A stretch of DNA of 46,507 bases from Planctomycetota bacterium (lineage in GTDB: Bacteria; Planctomycetota; UBA1135; GCA-002748355): positions 1 to 46,507 of the forward strand of contig NYZE01000121.1 of assembly GCA_002685965.1 (NCBI GenBank), in the 5' to 3' direction. The position numbers and the translations under genes were made by a program. The notes below the pieces were generated by a model. That model saw nothing but the letters and a program-made list of their open reading frames with translations, searched no databases and was not told where the DNA came from. This document shows, in pieces, positions 25,766 to 33,880 of this stretch (position 1 is the stretch's first letter; every line of letters starts with the position of its first letter).

Positions 25766-26101
25766 ATGCAACTCGAGGTCTTCCCGAACCCGGAGCCGGC
25801 GCGCGACTACGAGATCCGCTTCGAGTGCCCGGAGTTCGCCTGTCTCTGTCCGAAGACCGGCCAGCCGGACTTCGCGACCATCCGGATCGTCTACGTCCCC
25901 GACGAAGTCTGTGTCGAGCTCAAGTCGTTCAAGGTCTACCTCTGGTCGTTCCGCGATCAGGGCGTCTTCCACGAGGCCATCACCAACCGCATTCTCGATG
26001 ACCTGGTCGCCGCGCTCTCCCCGCGCCGCATCGAGATCGAAGCCGAGTTCAACGTGCGCGGCGGGATCTACACGACGGTCAACGCGGAGTGGAGCAAGTA
26101 A
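25766..26101 (+). CDS. queF: NADPH-dependent 7-cyano-7-deazaguanine reductase QueF
   Basis: A 111-residue tunnelling-fold enzyme that reduces the nitrile preQ0 to preQ1, a step in making the tRNA base queuosine. The catalytic segment is [12 protein letters not shown], with the nucleophilic Cys28 and Asp35. Then [20 protein letters not shown] follows, with the substrate-binding Glu70. This is the single-domain (type I) form, with a shorter N-terminus than the Bacillus enzyme. It closes the run of genes beginning with the two glycosyltransferases (3-bp gap), though the functions are unrelated. Confidence 0.95.
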   Translation: MQLEVFPNPEPARDYEIRFECPEFACLCPKTGQPDFATIRIVYVPDEVCVELKSFKVYLWSFRDQGVFHEAITNRILDDLVAALSPRRIEIEAEFNVRGGIYTTVNAEWSK

Positions 26102-26238
26102 CAACCCCTCGCGCCGACGACCGTCGCGACGGGCGAGCAGGGGGCGATTGGGGTCAGAGGGGGGGGGGCTGGGGGACACACCGGACTAGTTTCGCCAACG
26201 CACCTGCTTGGGCTGCCCATGGACTATTCTCTTCCGCG

Positions 26239-27261
26239 ATGAAGTGGAACCCCTCGCACGACGGGCCGCGTTTGACCGTCATTGATGCTCACACGGCTGG
26301 GGAGCCGTTGCGTGTCGTCACCGGTGGCTACCCGGCGCTCGAAGGCGACACGATGCTCGAGAAGCGGCGTTGTGCGCGTGAGCGTCATGACCACCTGCGC
26401 TGCCTGCTGATGCACGAGCCGCGCGGGCACGCCGACATGTACGGTTGTGTGTTGACGCCACCAGTGACTGGAGATGGCGATGTCGGTGTGCTGTTCCTGC
26501 ACAACGAGGGCTACAGCACGATGTGTGGCCACGGGATCATCGGCCTCGTCAAGGTCGGCATCGACTGCGGCCTGCTGGACATCACCGGCGATGATCCCGT
26601 CGTTCGGATCGACACGCCTGCCGGGCGTGTTACTGCGACTGCACGCGTGAGTGGCGGTCGAGTCGTCGACGTGTCGTTCCGCAACGTCCCGTCGTTCATG
26701 CTCGAGCGTGACTTCGTGGTCGAGGTCGAGGGACTCGGCGATGTGACCTGTGACATCGCCTACGGTGGCGCCTTCTACGCCTACGTCGACGCTGGGTCCG
26801 TCGGTGTCGACGTCGAACCAAGCAACGTCGCGCGCCTGATCGACGTCGGAATGCGAATCAAGCGCTCCGTCATGGCCAGCTACGACATCGTCCATCCGGC
26901 TGGCGATGCCGATCTCAACTTCCTCTATGGCACGATCCTGTCCCGGCCCGGCCAAGGCGACGTGTTCACCAGGAACGTCTGCATTTTCGCCGACGGTGAG
27001 GTCGACCGCTCGCCGACCGGCACGGGTGTCAGTGGTCGCGCTGCGATTCTGCACGCGCGCGGCGACATCAACACAGGGCAACGCATCCGCGTCGAGAGCA
27101 TCATCGGCACGCGCTTCGACGTCTGTGTGGCGGAGGTTGTGCCCGTGGGCGAGCTTGCCGCGATCGTTCCGGAGGTCACCGGCGCGGCCCACATCACTGG
27201 GCGTGCCGAGTTCGTGGTCGATCCCGACGACCCGCTGCTCGGCGGCGTGCTGTTACGCTGA
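26239..27261 (+). CDS. Trans-3-hydroxy-L-proline dehydratase (proline racemase superfamily)
   Basis: A 340-residue cytoplasmic enzyme of the proline racemase fold. Racemases and 4-hydroxyproline epimerases use two Cys. Here the first Cys is present (TMCGHG, Cys96) but the second site reads DRSPTGTG with Thr at about 260 instead of Cys. That Cys/Thr pair is the hallmark of trans-3-hydroxy-L-proline dehydratases (human L3HYPDH type), which make delta-1-pyrroline-2-carboxylate. Other family marks are IDAHTAGEPLRVV near the N-terminus and HPAGDADLNFLYG. I chose the ATG at 26239 because the upstream in-frame sequence is a G-rich intergenic stretch. It stands alone and divergence from queF is 137 bp, including a run of ten G. 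Confidence 0.88.
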   Translation: MKWNPSHDGPRLTVIDAHTAGEPLRVVTGGYPALEGDTMLEKRRCARERHDHLRCLLMHEPRGHADMYGCVLTPPVTGDGDVGVLFLHNEGYSTMCGHGIIGLVKVGIDCGLLDITGDDPVVRIDTPAGRVTATARVSGGRVVDVSFRNVPSFMLERDFVVEVEGLGDVTCDIAYGGAFYAYVDAGSVGVDVEPSNVARLIDVGMRIKRSVMASYDIVHPAGDADLNFLYGTILSRPGQGDVFTRNVCIFADGEVDRSPTGTGVSGRAAILHARGDINTGQRIRVESIIGTRFDVCVAEVVPVGELAAIVPEVTGAAHITGRAEFVVDPDDPLLGGVLLR

Positions 27262-27361
27262 TGCTCACAGCCCGATGGTCACGCGCAGTCCGTTGCTGAG
27301 GGCGACGTGCGCAGTCTCCGTCTCCGTCAGTCGTTCCGACGGCTAGGACGAGTGCTGCGTT

Positions 27362-28408
27362 CTACTGGTACTGCACCGGGGCGCAGGTCGTCGACATGCT
27401 GCCGGTCGGGCCCGTGCTCGTGTTGCTCCAGAGCCGGTCGATCAGGAACGCAGTGGTTGCGCCGCCGCCGACGACATGAGGCGTCGTGCCCTTGACGCCG
27501 TTCGTCAGGGCCCAGGGCAAACTCGCCTGGGTCGTGTCGAAGGCGGCCAACTGGGTGACGAAAGCGAGGCCGCGGAGCCCGTTGGCCCAAGGGACCCGGA
27601 GCTGTGAGGTGACGGCGCCGGTCGCAGATGTGGCGCCGATCGGGAGGATGAACGTCAGGTCCCCGTGCAGCTTCGTGCACAGGCCGATCGTTGCGTTGAG
27701 GTCCTTGGAGCCCAGGATCAGGAGGGCTGGAGCAATCGCCGGGCCGTTGGCGCCATTCCACTGAAGGAACAGGGTGTTCGCGTCCGCCGTGTAGCTGGCG
27801 GTATGGGTAAACGTGCCGTTCTTGGTCGTGCATCCCGTGCCGAGATCCGTCGGCCTGTCACCGCTGGTAATCGGCGGCACGACCGAGAACCAGTCCATGT
27901 AGTAGGGGCCACCACCGGTGTTGTTTTCGACTTTGATGTCCCAAACGAGTGCCTGCTTGCGGTCGTAGACCCAAGGCGCATCGAACTTGATGATCAAGTC
28001 GAACGGCGCCGGGGTCGTTGTTGGCTGGGTCCAGTCTGGCAGGTTGATGGTCTTCTTGGCGTGCACGGTCTTGCGCGTTGGGGCCAGGAAGTTGTTGTCG
28101 AAGGTGTTCGTGTAAGTCGCCGCCCTGTAGCCCATGTCGATGGTGACGTCTGCCTTGCGCGCGGTCGCACCAATGCGGGAGTGGATGTTCGTGCGGCGAA
28201 ATGCGATGCCGCGGATCAGCACGACGTTCGATCCAATCAGATTGCCGTCGGCCTGTTGCGTGCGCGTCGTCGGGGTGGTGAAGGTCACACCTGAAGAACT
28301 GTTGCCCTCGACGTTGACGGCATGTGGCGGTGAAACCACGGGGGCTTGTGTGACTCCACAAACGCTCGTAGCGGCGACTGCGGCGATTTGGAGAAGAGTG
28401 CTACGCAT
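27362..28408 (-). CDS. Secreted protein of unknown function
   Basis: A 348-residue exported protein from the ATG at 28408; the frame is open further upstream but only across a 15-bp tandem repeat. Residues 1-22 form a signal peptide (MRSTLLQIAAVAATSVCG). The mature protein is beta-rich, with a segment PFDLIIKFDAPWVYDRKQALVWDIKV and no catalytic motif I recognise. Its last 110 residues resemble, in residue pattern (LILGSKDLNATIGL, WANGLRGLAFVTQLAAFDT), the C-terminal part of the two other secreted proteins at 29652 and 43360. Only a few Cys are present (about 245, 270 and 343). It is probably a cell-surface or extracellular protein. Confidence 0.75.
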   Translation of the reverse strand: MRSTLLQIAAVAATSVCGVTQAPVVSPPHAVNVEGNSSSGVTFTTPTTRTQQADGNLIGSNVVLIRGIAFRRTNIHSRIGATARKADVTIDMGYRAATYTNTFDNNFLAPTRKTVHAKKTINLPDWTQPTTTPAPFDLIIKFDAPWVYDRKQALVWDIKVENNTGGGPYYMDWFSVVPPITSGDRPTDLGTGCTTKNGTFTHTASYTADANTLFLQWNGANGPAIAPALLILGSKDLNATIGLCTKLHGDLTFILPIGATSATGAVTSQLRVPWANGLRGLAFVTQLAAFDTTQASLPWALTNGVKGTTPHVVGGGATTAFLIDRLWSNTSTGPTGSMSTTCAPVQYQ

Positions 28409-28429
28409 CGGCTTACTCCAGAGAGAAGA

Positions 28430-28474
28430 GAGGCAAGACGGACAGAGGCAAGACGGGCAGAGGCAAGACGGACA
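28430..28474. repeat. Tandem repeat, three 15-bp units
   Basis: GAGGCAAGACGGACA occurs at 28430-28444, 28445-28459 (one base different: GGGCA for GGACA) and 28460-28474, with a partial fourth unit. It sits 22-66 bases upstream of the secreted-protein gene on the minus strand, in its untranslated leader. Such a minisatellite can vary in copy number. Confidence 0.75.
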
Positions 28475-28556
28475 GAGGAACCTGCCCGCGTGGGGTCGGG
28501 CCACGGCAGTATAGCGTCTACTGCGCTTGGTGGTCGCGCACTGGGGTGTACCGGAG

Positions 28557-29531
28557 TTAGCGCCGCAGGCTGTCCAGCCTCTTGTTCGCCAGGTCCGCGG
28601 CGTTCGAGCCCTTGTATTTGTGCTGGAACTTCTCGAGCGCGGCGATCAGCTTCTTCTTGCCGCTGTGCTTCGAGGCGTCGTACTTGCCGATGAGCTTCGC
28701 GAGGCTACGGCCGGTCTTGACGGCTTTCTGGATCGCGGCGTCCTTGGCGAACGCGGCGAGCTTCGTCGCTGCCAGGTCGGCGACCGGCAGGCCTGCGAAC
28801 TGCTTCTTGATGGCGATGCACTCGACCGTTGCGCGGTAGTAGTTCGGCCCATCCGCCAGCTTCTCGATCGTGGCCTGCTTGTGCGCGACCCGTATGTCGA
28901 TGGACTTCTGGAGCGCCTCGAGTACGGCCCGATCCTTCTCCATCGTTTGTCCGGCCAGCGCTGCCTTGATCGCCGACAGGGCGATCGCGTAGTTGCGCTT
29001 CTTCCAGCTCTTGCGGATGGCCGCATGACCGGACGACAGATCGGGCAGCACCTTGGACCTCTTGGCCAGCTTCGCCAGGAGCCCCTTGGCAGGGATCCTG
29101 TTACCAGCCGCGACCTTGCCGTCGGGGCCGATCGTGGCGAACGTAGGGTAGCCGCGGCCACCAAACTTCTTCAGCACGCCCTGTGCGCGAATGATCGGGA
29201 ACCGAACACCCTTGGCTTCGACGTACGCTGCGAGCTTCTCTTCCGTCTCGTCGGACACGCCGACGATGATCACCCCTTTGCTACCGAGCTCGTCGTGGAG
29301 CCGGTTGAGCGTCGGGATTCTCCGGCTGCAAGGACCTCACCAGGTGGCGAAGATCTCCATCATCACCGCCTGCCCCTTCATCTCGAAGTAGGAGGCAGGG
29401 CCTCCATTGAAGGCAGCCTGGATCTCGAACTCCGGCGCGCGGTCTCCCTTCTTGACCTGCGCCGGGGCAACCCCGGTCGTTAGTGCCAGCCCAATGGCCA
29501 GCGCCGGGACGGTGAAGCGTGTCTGGAGCAT
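28557..29531 (-). CDS. Probable selenoprotein: secreted redoxin domain with UxxC site and helical C-terminal domain
   Basis: One frame of 325 codons containing a single in-frame TGA at 29337-29339 (codon 65). From the ATG at 29531 the N-terminus is a signal peptide (to about residue 25, VAPAQ). A thioredoxin/TlpA-type domain then reads KGDRAPEFEIQAAF and ends its first part at EIFATW; the next codons are TGA, GPC, so the normal site WCGPC would have Sec65 and Cys68. The frame continues without a break as SRRIPTLNRLHDELGSKG, VIIVGVSDE and GRGYPTFATIGPDG (the cis-Pro loop), all as expected downstream of a redoxin active site. Residues about 150-324 form an Ala/Lys-rich helical domain of unknown function. 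Other genes here stop at TGA, so the code is not reassigned. A pseudogene is the alternative. Confidence 0.75.
29299..29327 (-). promoter_or_regulatory. Candidate SECIS hairpin after the TGA codon
   Basis: On the minus strand AGCCGG (nearest the TGA) pairs perfectly with CCGGCU 17 nt further on; short inner pairs (GA with UC, or GAG with CUC) close a 10-base apical loop. The hairpin begins about 10 nt after the TGA, and its loop about 19-21 nt after it, within the spacing usual for bacterial selenocysteine-insertion elements. The loop lacks a clear G at its first positions. Confidence 0.45.
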
Positions 29532-29651
29532 GCGCACAGGATAGCGGGCCACACGCTGCCGCGATGGGCAGAAGATCGAGGAAGCGGCCGCGCGGCCAAG
29601 CTCGATCTCGGCCCGTGCCACGGCGAAGATCTGCCTCGCCCGGACGAGGCG

Positions 29652-30620
29652 CTACTGAATAGGCGCGCGTAGTCCCATCGATAACGACAGGCCCAAGGCG
29701 TTGGCGCTGGCATCGACAGTCATCGCCTGGAAGTAGAGGTCGAAGCCGCGCAGGACAGGGATGTTCGGGAGCGCCCAGGTGGCTTTGCCAACCCCGTTGC
29801 TTGGGCCGGACCCTGTCGTGACGATGGGGTTGAGGACGTCCATCGACGCACGCAGCGAGCAGCCCGGGGCACCGAGCGCCGTCAGGTCGAACGGAAGCGG
29901 GAAGGCGCCCCAGAGTTTGTTCGAGAAACCCATCATGACGAGCGACACAGTCAGCGGCGGCACGTTGTGGACCTGGGTATCGAAGCTGGTGTTGATCACG
30001 GCGTTCGCGGGCATGCCGATCACCGGCAGGTAACCCTTCTCGCCAGCGCACGACGAACCGTACGGGAAGATCTGTGTCGCATTGACGAAGATCCGGTGGG
30101 GCGTGCCGGGCACTGATCCATCGTGGCCGTGCCAGCCCCACGCATCGCCAGAGCTGTGACCGTTACCGTCGGCGCAGTTGCCGGTGCCGAAGAGCTTTAC
30201 GAGGCCCGGCTTCGTGGGCGCGGTCAGGCTGAAGGTCCATTGCCGATTCAAGCTGGAGTTATGCGTGATGCCCGACCGGAGGTTCTTCAGGGTGCCAACG
30301 CGCGTTGTCGTGCCCGGAACGAAGGTCCCCAAAGTCGCCTCCATGCTGAAGCCGCCGCGGGTGCTCGTCGAGTTGGCACCGAAGGTCTTGGCTGTAATCG
30401 GCACCGCAGCGCCGGGTCGCACCGACATCGCCGAGGTCACCTGATACGTCACGTTGAAATCCGGAAACGGATTGTGGCATGCACCGCAACCCGGGAAGCC
30501 CGTGTTGAGGTTGATCGGGACACCGGATTCGCCGGGTAGGGATCCGGTACCCCTGCCGAGAACGAGTGAGACAGGCAGGACGACGAGCAGAGCAGTGGCA
30601 GCAACCAAGGACTTCTTCAT
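29652..30620 (-). CDS. Secreted Reeler/choice-of-anchor-like protein with a CxxCH site
   Basis: A 322-residue exported protein. After the signal peptide (about 1-22), GFPGCGACHN at 41-50 carries a CxxCH haem-attachment motif close to the mature N-terminus. The segments GGFSMEATLGTF and GNCADGNGHSSGDAWGWHGH fit the Reeler-like 'choice-of-anchor V' domain found in many secreted proteins that carry this CxxCH. The last 90 residues (LPFDLTALGAPGC, VLRGFDLYFQAMTVD) match in pattern the C-terminal segment of two other secreted proteins in the window. It lies 120 bp upstream of the selenoprotein gene on the same strand and could be co-expressed. The electron partner is unknown. Confidence 0.78.
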   Translation of the reverse strand: MKKSLVAATALLVVLPVSLVLGRGTGSLPGESGVPINLNTGFPGCGACHNPFPDFNVTYQVTSAMSVRPGAAVPITAKTFGANSTSTRGGFSMEATLGTFVPGTTTRVGTLKNLRSGITHNSSLNRQWTFSLTAPTKPGLVKLFGTGNCADGNGHSSGDAWGWHGHDGSVPGTPHRIFVNATQIFPYGSSCAGEKGYLPVIGMPANAVINTSFDTQVHNVPPLTVSLVMMGFSNKLWGAFPLPFDLTALGAPGCSLRASMDVLNPIVTTGSGPSNGVGKATWALPNIPVLRGFDLYFQAMTVDASANALGLSLSMGLRAPIQ

Positions 30621-30660
30621 CGCAACTCCGGCAGGGAGAGGAAGGCGGGAACCTCTCTAC

Positions 30661-30680
30661 TATAGTCCATTATAGTCCAT
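30661..30680 (-). promoter_or_regulatory. Tandem 10-mer containing a TATAAT box
   Basis: TATAGTCCAT occurs twice in direct tandem. On the minus strand the junction reads TATAAT (30669-30674), a perfect -10 box about 49 bases upstream of the Reeler-like gene. No clear -35 element was seen. It lies in the 285-bp divergent region shared with the arginine decarboxylase gene. Confidence 0.4.
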
Positions 30681-30905
30681 GAATCCTCGGTGCCTGCCCG
30701 TTGCGACGCGGACGTCGTCAGAAGCCAGCCGTGACCCCACCATGCCCCCGTGCGCGGCATCAGTGGTCGGTCGTCCGTGCGATCGACGAGTAAGGGCGTG
30801 AAATCGACCACGTCCACCCGCGATAGACCCGCTACCTTCCCGCTCGCAGACGGCTCTGATATCTTCGCCGCGCCAATTTTCCGGGGACTCGCACCGCCCG
30901 CACCG

Positions 30906-32819
30906 ATGAAGAACCGATCGCCGCAGAAGCACCGCTGGACGTCGCGCGACAGTGAGGAGCTGTACCTCGTGCGATCGTGGGCGCAAGGCTACTTCAACGT
31001 CGGGGTCGGCGGTGCATTGCAAGTCACGCCGCGCGGTCCGGACGGCCCGTCGCTCGACCTGCACGAACTCGTGTGCGACCTCGTGGAGCGTGGCCTCGGC
31101 ACGCCGCTATTGCTGCGCTTTGGTGGCATCCTCGAAGATCGCATCCGCAGCATTCACCGAGCCTTCGCCAAGGCGATCACCGTGGAGAGCTACCGCGGCA
31201 GCTACCGCACGGTGTTCCCGGTCAAGGTCAATCAGCAGCGGCAGGTCGTCGACGAAGTGTTGAACTTCGGCCGCGCGGTCGGGATCGGTCTCGAGGCCGG
31301 CAGCAAGCCCGAGGTCATGATCGCGCTTGCCAAGCAGTCCGACCCTGAGTCGATGCTCGTTTGTAACGGAGTCAAGGATCGCGAATACATCGAGTTGGCG
31401 ATGCTCGCGGCCAAACTCGGGCGCCGGACGATCATCGTCATCGATCGGCTCGAGGAACTGCAGCTATGCATCGAAGCGGCGCGCGAGTTCGACGTGCGCC
31501 CGGCGCTCGGTGTTCGGGCTCGTCTGGCGACGCGCGGTGCCGGCAAGTGGGTCGAGTCGACGGGTGACCGTTCCAAGTTCGGTCTCGCCACCTTCGAGTT
31601 GTTGGAGGCCGTGCAACGACTCGAACAGGAAGGCTTGCTCGACTGTCTCGAGATGCTGCACTTCCACATCGGCTCGCAGATCACCGACATCCGCGCGATC
31701 AAGTCTGCCCTGCGCGAAGCGAGCCGCATTTACGTCGAGTTGTGCAGCCTCGGCGCGCCGATGGGGATGTTCGACGTCGGCGGCGGTCTCGGCGTCGACT
31801 ACGACGGATCGCGCACCGACTTCCACTCGTCCATGAACTACACGCTGCAGGAATACGCCAACGACGTCGTGTGGGCCGTGCAGACGGCGTGCGACGAGAA
31901 GGACCTGCCGCACCCGGAGATCGTCAGCGAGTCGGGCCGAGCAATCTCCGCGCATCACAGTGTGCTCGTTACCGACGTCATCGGTCGCACGACGATGCCG
32001 ATCGAGAATGGAACCAAGCCTCCCGGCGGGGAAGCGCCGCTGCCCGTGCAGGAGCTGTGGCGCGTGCTGCAAGACGTCACGGTCAAGAACGCGTTCGAGA
32101 GCTACCACGATGCGCTGCAGCTCAAGGAGGAGGCGCTGAATGCGTTCAACTTGGGCTATCTCGGGATCGAGGCGCGGGCGCGGTGCGAGCGCCTGTTCTG
32201 GTCGACGTGCCATCGCATCCTCGAGTGCTTGCGGCACGAGGGCGAGTTGCCCGAGGAACTCGCGTCGCTGCCGAGCCGGCTCAGCGACATCTACTACTGC
32301 AACTGGTCGGCCTTCCAGTCGACGCCGGACCACTGGGCGGTCAAGCAACTGTTCCCGGTGATGCCGATCCATCGACTCGATGAACGTCCGACGCGGCGCG
32401 GCGTGCTCGCCGATCTGACGTGCGACTCCGACGGCAAGATGGACCGCTTCATCGACCTCAAGGGCGTTGCCGATTACCTGGACCTGCACGATCCCATGGG
32501 CCAGCCGTACTACATCGGGATGTTCCTCATCGGCGCCTATCAGGAGGTCCTCGGCGACCTGCACAATCTGTTCGGCGACACCAACGTTGTGCATGTCCAC
32601 GTCGATGACGATGGCATCGTCGACGTCGGCAAGGTCGTCGAAGGCGACACGGTTCGCGAAGTGCTTGGCTACGTCCAGTACGACCCCGATGGCTTGGTCG
32701 ATGAGGTACGCGCTGCCGCCGAGAACGCTCTGCGACAGGGCCGGATCCAGAAGCGCGAGGTGCAGCTCCTGTTGACCCGCTACAAGCGCGCCCTCGCCGA
32801 TACGACCTACCTCGGCTAG
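30906..32819 (+). CDS. speA: Biosynthetic arginine decarboxylase
   Basis: A 637-residue PLP enzyme converting arginine to agmatine, the first step of polyamine synthesis by the agmatine route. I chose the ATG at 30906 because it gives the family length; an earlier frame start at 30750 adds only a low-complexity segment. The PLP Lys lies in TVFPVKVNQQ (Lys107), followed by GLEAGSKPEVMIAL, then LHFHIGSQITDIRAIK, the glycine loop DVGGGLGVDYDG, and the C-terminal block SESGRAISAHHSVLV. The domain order is that of fold-III basic-amino-acid decarboxylases. No other polyamine gene is nearby, so the ubiquitous polyamine role is inferred from family. Confidence 0.95.
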   Translation: MKNRSPQKHRWTSRDSEELYLVRSWAQGYFNVGVGGALQVTPRGPDGPSLDLHELVCDLVERGLGTPLLLRFGGILEDRIRSIHRAFAKAITVESYRGSYRTVFPVKVNQQRQVVDEVLNFGRAVGIGLEAGSKPEVMIALAKQSDPESMLVCNGVKDREYIELAMLAAKLGRRTIIVIDRLEELQLCIEAAREFDVRPALGVRARLATRGAGKWVESTGDRSKFGLATFELLEAVQRLEQEGLLDCLEMLHFHIGSQITDIRAIKSALREASRIYVELCSLGAPMGMFDVGGGLGVDYDGSRTDFHSSMNYTLQEYANDVVWAVQTACDEKDLPHPEIVSESGRAISAHHSVLVTDVIGRTTMPIENGTKPPGGEAPLPVQELWRVLQDVTVKNAFESYHDALQLKEEALNAFNLGYLGIEARARCERLFWSTCHRILECLRHEGELPEELASLPSRLSDIYYCNWSAFQSTPDHWAVKQLFPVMPIHRLDERPTRRGVLADLTCDSDGKMDRFIDLKGVADYLDLHDPMGQPYYIGMFLIGAYQEVLGDLHNLFGDTNVVHVHVDDDGIVDVGKVVEGDTVREVLGYVQYDPDGLVDEVRAAAENALRQGRIQKREVQLLLTRYKRALADTTYLG

Positions 32820-33194
32820 CCCGACAATGGCACTACGACGTGGACGTAGACGGCCAAGAAACGCGGTTGTCCTGGGTCGTGCCAGAGTGGGAGGCGCTCG
32901 GTGGCCGGGCGAGGGTTCTTGGGGGTGTTTTTCGATGTAGTTCGAGCAGGCGAAACGCCTTGCTCCGTGTGCCGAGGGCTTGTGGAAAACTCAGGCTGTT
33001 TGCCGCGCGATCCCGATCGTTGTTCGGCTCATCGTTCGTGGACCAGTGTGGACGGGTTGTGAATTGCGTGTGGAGCCTTGTGAGGTGGTGATGGGATGGG
33101 GGGGGAGCTACTCGGTGCACCGAAACCCGTCCTTCGCGATCCCATGCGCGTGAGTAGACTCCCCTTCGGATTGCACCGCGGAGGGCAAGGGGCG
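32820..33194. other. Intergenic, 375 bp, no clear gene
   Basis: Between speA and the frameshifted gene I see no convincing gene; open frames here lack domains and signals. It contains a run of eight G (near 33097) and three TGTGGA motifs at 32981, 33047 and 33069, one of which (TGTGGAAAA) resembles a DnaA box. This is not enough for an origin. Confidence 0.45.
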
Positions 33195-33879
33195 ATGGAC
33201 ACGCTGCTGACCCGGTTCTGTCAGGAGTTCGTTGGATCGGTTTGGCCGATGCTCGAACTCCTGCAGGGCGCCGCCGAGGCGGTGGGGACGAGCGGACTCA
33301 ACGGCGAGAGTGCGACGCTGCACGATCAGCTACCTGGGATCGCTTGCTCCTGTGCACGCGTCGCCGTGCGGTGAAGCGTGTCTTCGGCCCGCCGTCAGCG
33401 CCGGTGCAGACGGTTTCACCGGAACGCAAGTTCGCACGTTTGGGCAACGACGGCCGCGCCAAGATGCTGCAGGCCGTTGCGGCGCGCGGCGGTGGCTTTT
33501 TCCTCGGCACGCGCAATCGTGCGCACGCGTCGGTGATGGGCCAGTTCAGCGATCGACTGCGCGAAGTCCTGTCGCTCGCATTCCAGGATGCACTTGCCCG
33601 ACTCGACGAACAGGAACAGTTGCTCGACCAAGAACTGCAGGGCCTGCTCGACCTGCTCACACCAGTGCAGGCGCTGCGCTGTGCGGCGCGACCGACGCGG
33701 CCAAAGCCTCAGTCCGCGAGCTGTCCGATCACTACGGGCACATGGATCTGTTCCTGCTGACCAAGCCTGTGCTGCCGGACCTGCGCATCCCGCAGCCGAC
33801 CGCTGGTAACGGGGATGGAAGCGCGAAAGACAACCGCCACGAGAGCGATCGCACCGAAGAGGTGGCGACCGCGCCCTAG
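33195..33879 (+). pseudogene. Hypothetical gene broken by two frameshifts
   Basis: Coding character moves through all three plus-strand frames. It starts with ATG at 33195 (MDTLLTRFCQEFVGSVWPML), passes to a second frame near 33335-33345 (WDRLLLCTRRRAVKRVFG, then FARLGNDGRAKMLQAVAARG and a Gln/Leu/Asp-rich coiled-coil-like segment), and then to a third near 33670-33680 (ATDAAKASVRELSDHYGHMDLFLL to the stop at 33879). Both jumps go the same way, equal to two single-base losses. The joined protein would be about 228 residues, mostly helical, with no family I recognise. It is either a decayed gene or two sequence errors. It ends 1 bp before the convergent transglutaminase gene. Confidence 0.6.
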
Positions 33880-33880
33880 C

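Noticed and set aside
26159-26168. Run of ten G (also runs near 3276, 4306, 7150, 7203 and 33097)
   Set aside because: Intergenic homopolymers are common in GC-rich genomes. They could matter for phase variation or G-quadruplexes, but nothing ties them to a gene's frame.
28409-28504. N-terminal extension of the secreted protein with CPSCL repeats
   Set aside because: It is only a translation of the tandem DNA repeat; the ATG at 28408 opens a normal signal peptide.
29337-29339. TGA read as a sign of genetic-code reassignment
   Set aside because: Several genes in the window end properly at TGA (for example at 14275, 16302 and 45862), so TGA is a normal stop here and only this one codon would be recoded.
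31464-32600. Long antisense open frame (about 378 codons) opposite the arginine decarboxylase
   Set aside because: It is Arg/His/Asp-rich with no domain, and lies entirely over a well-supported gene. In GC-rich DNA such frames are common shadows. The same applies to frames opposite the sulfatase (39724-40857), the glycosyltransferase (24842-26179) and the efflux adaptor (16229-17461).
32981-33074. Cluster of TGTGGA motifs as a replication origin
   Set aside because: Only one of three motifs is close to a DnaA box, there is no AT-rich unwinding region, and no dnaA or dnaN gene is near.
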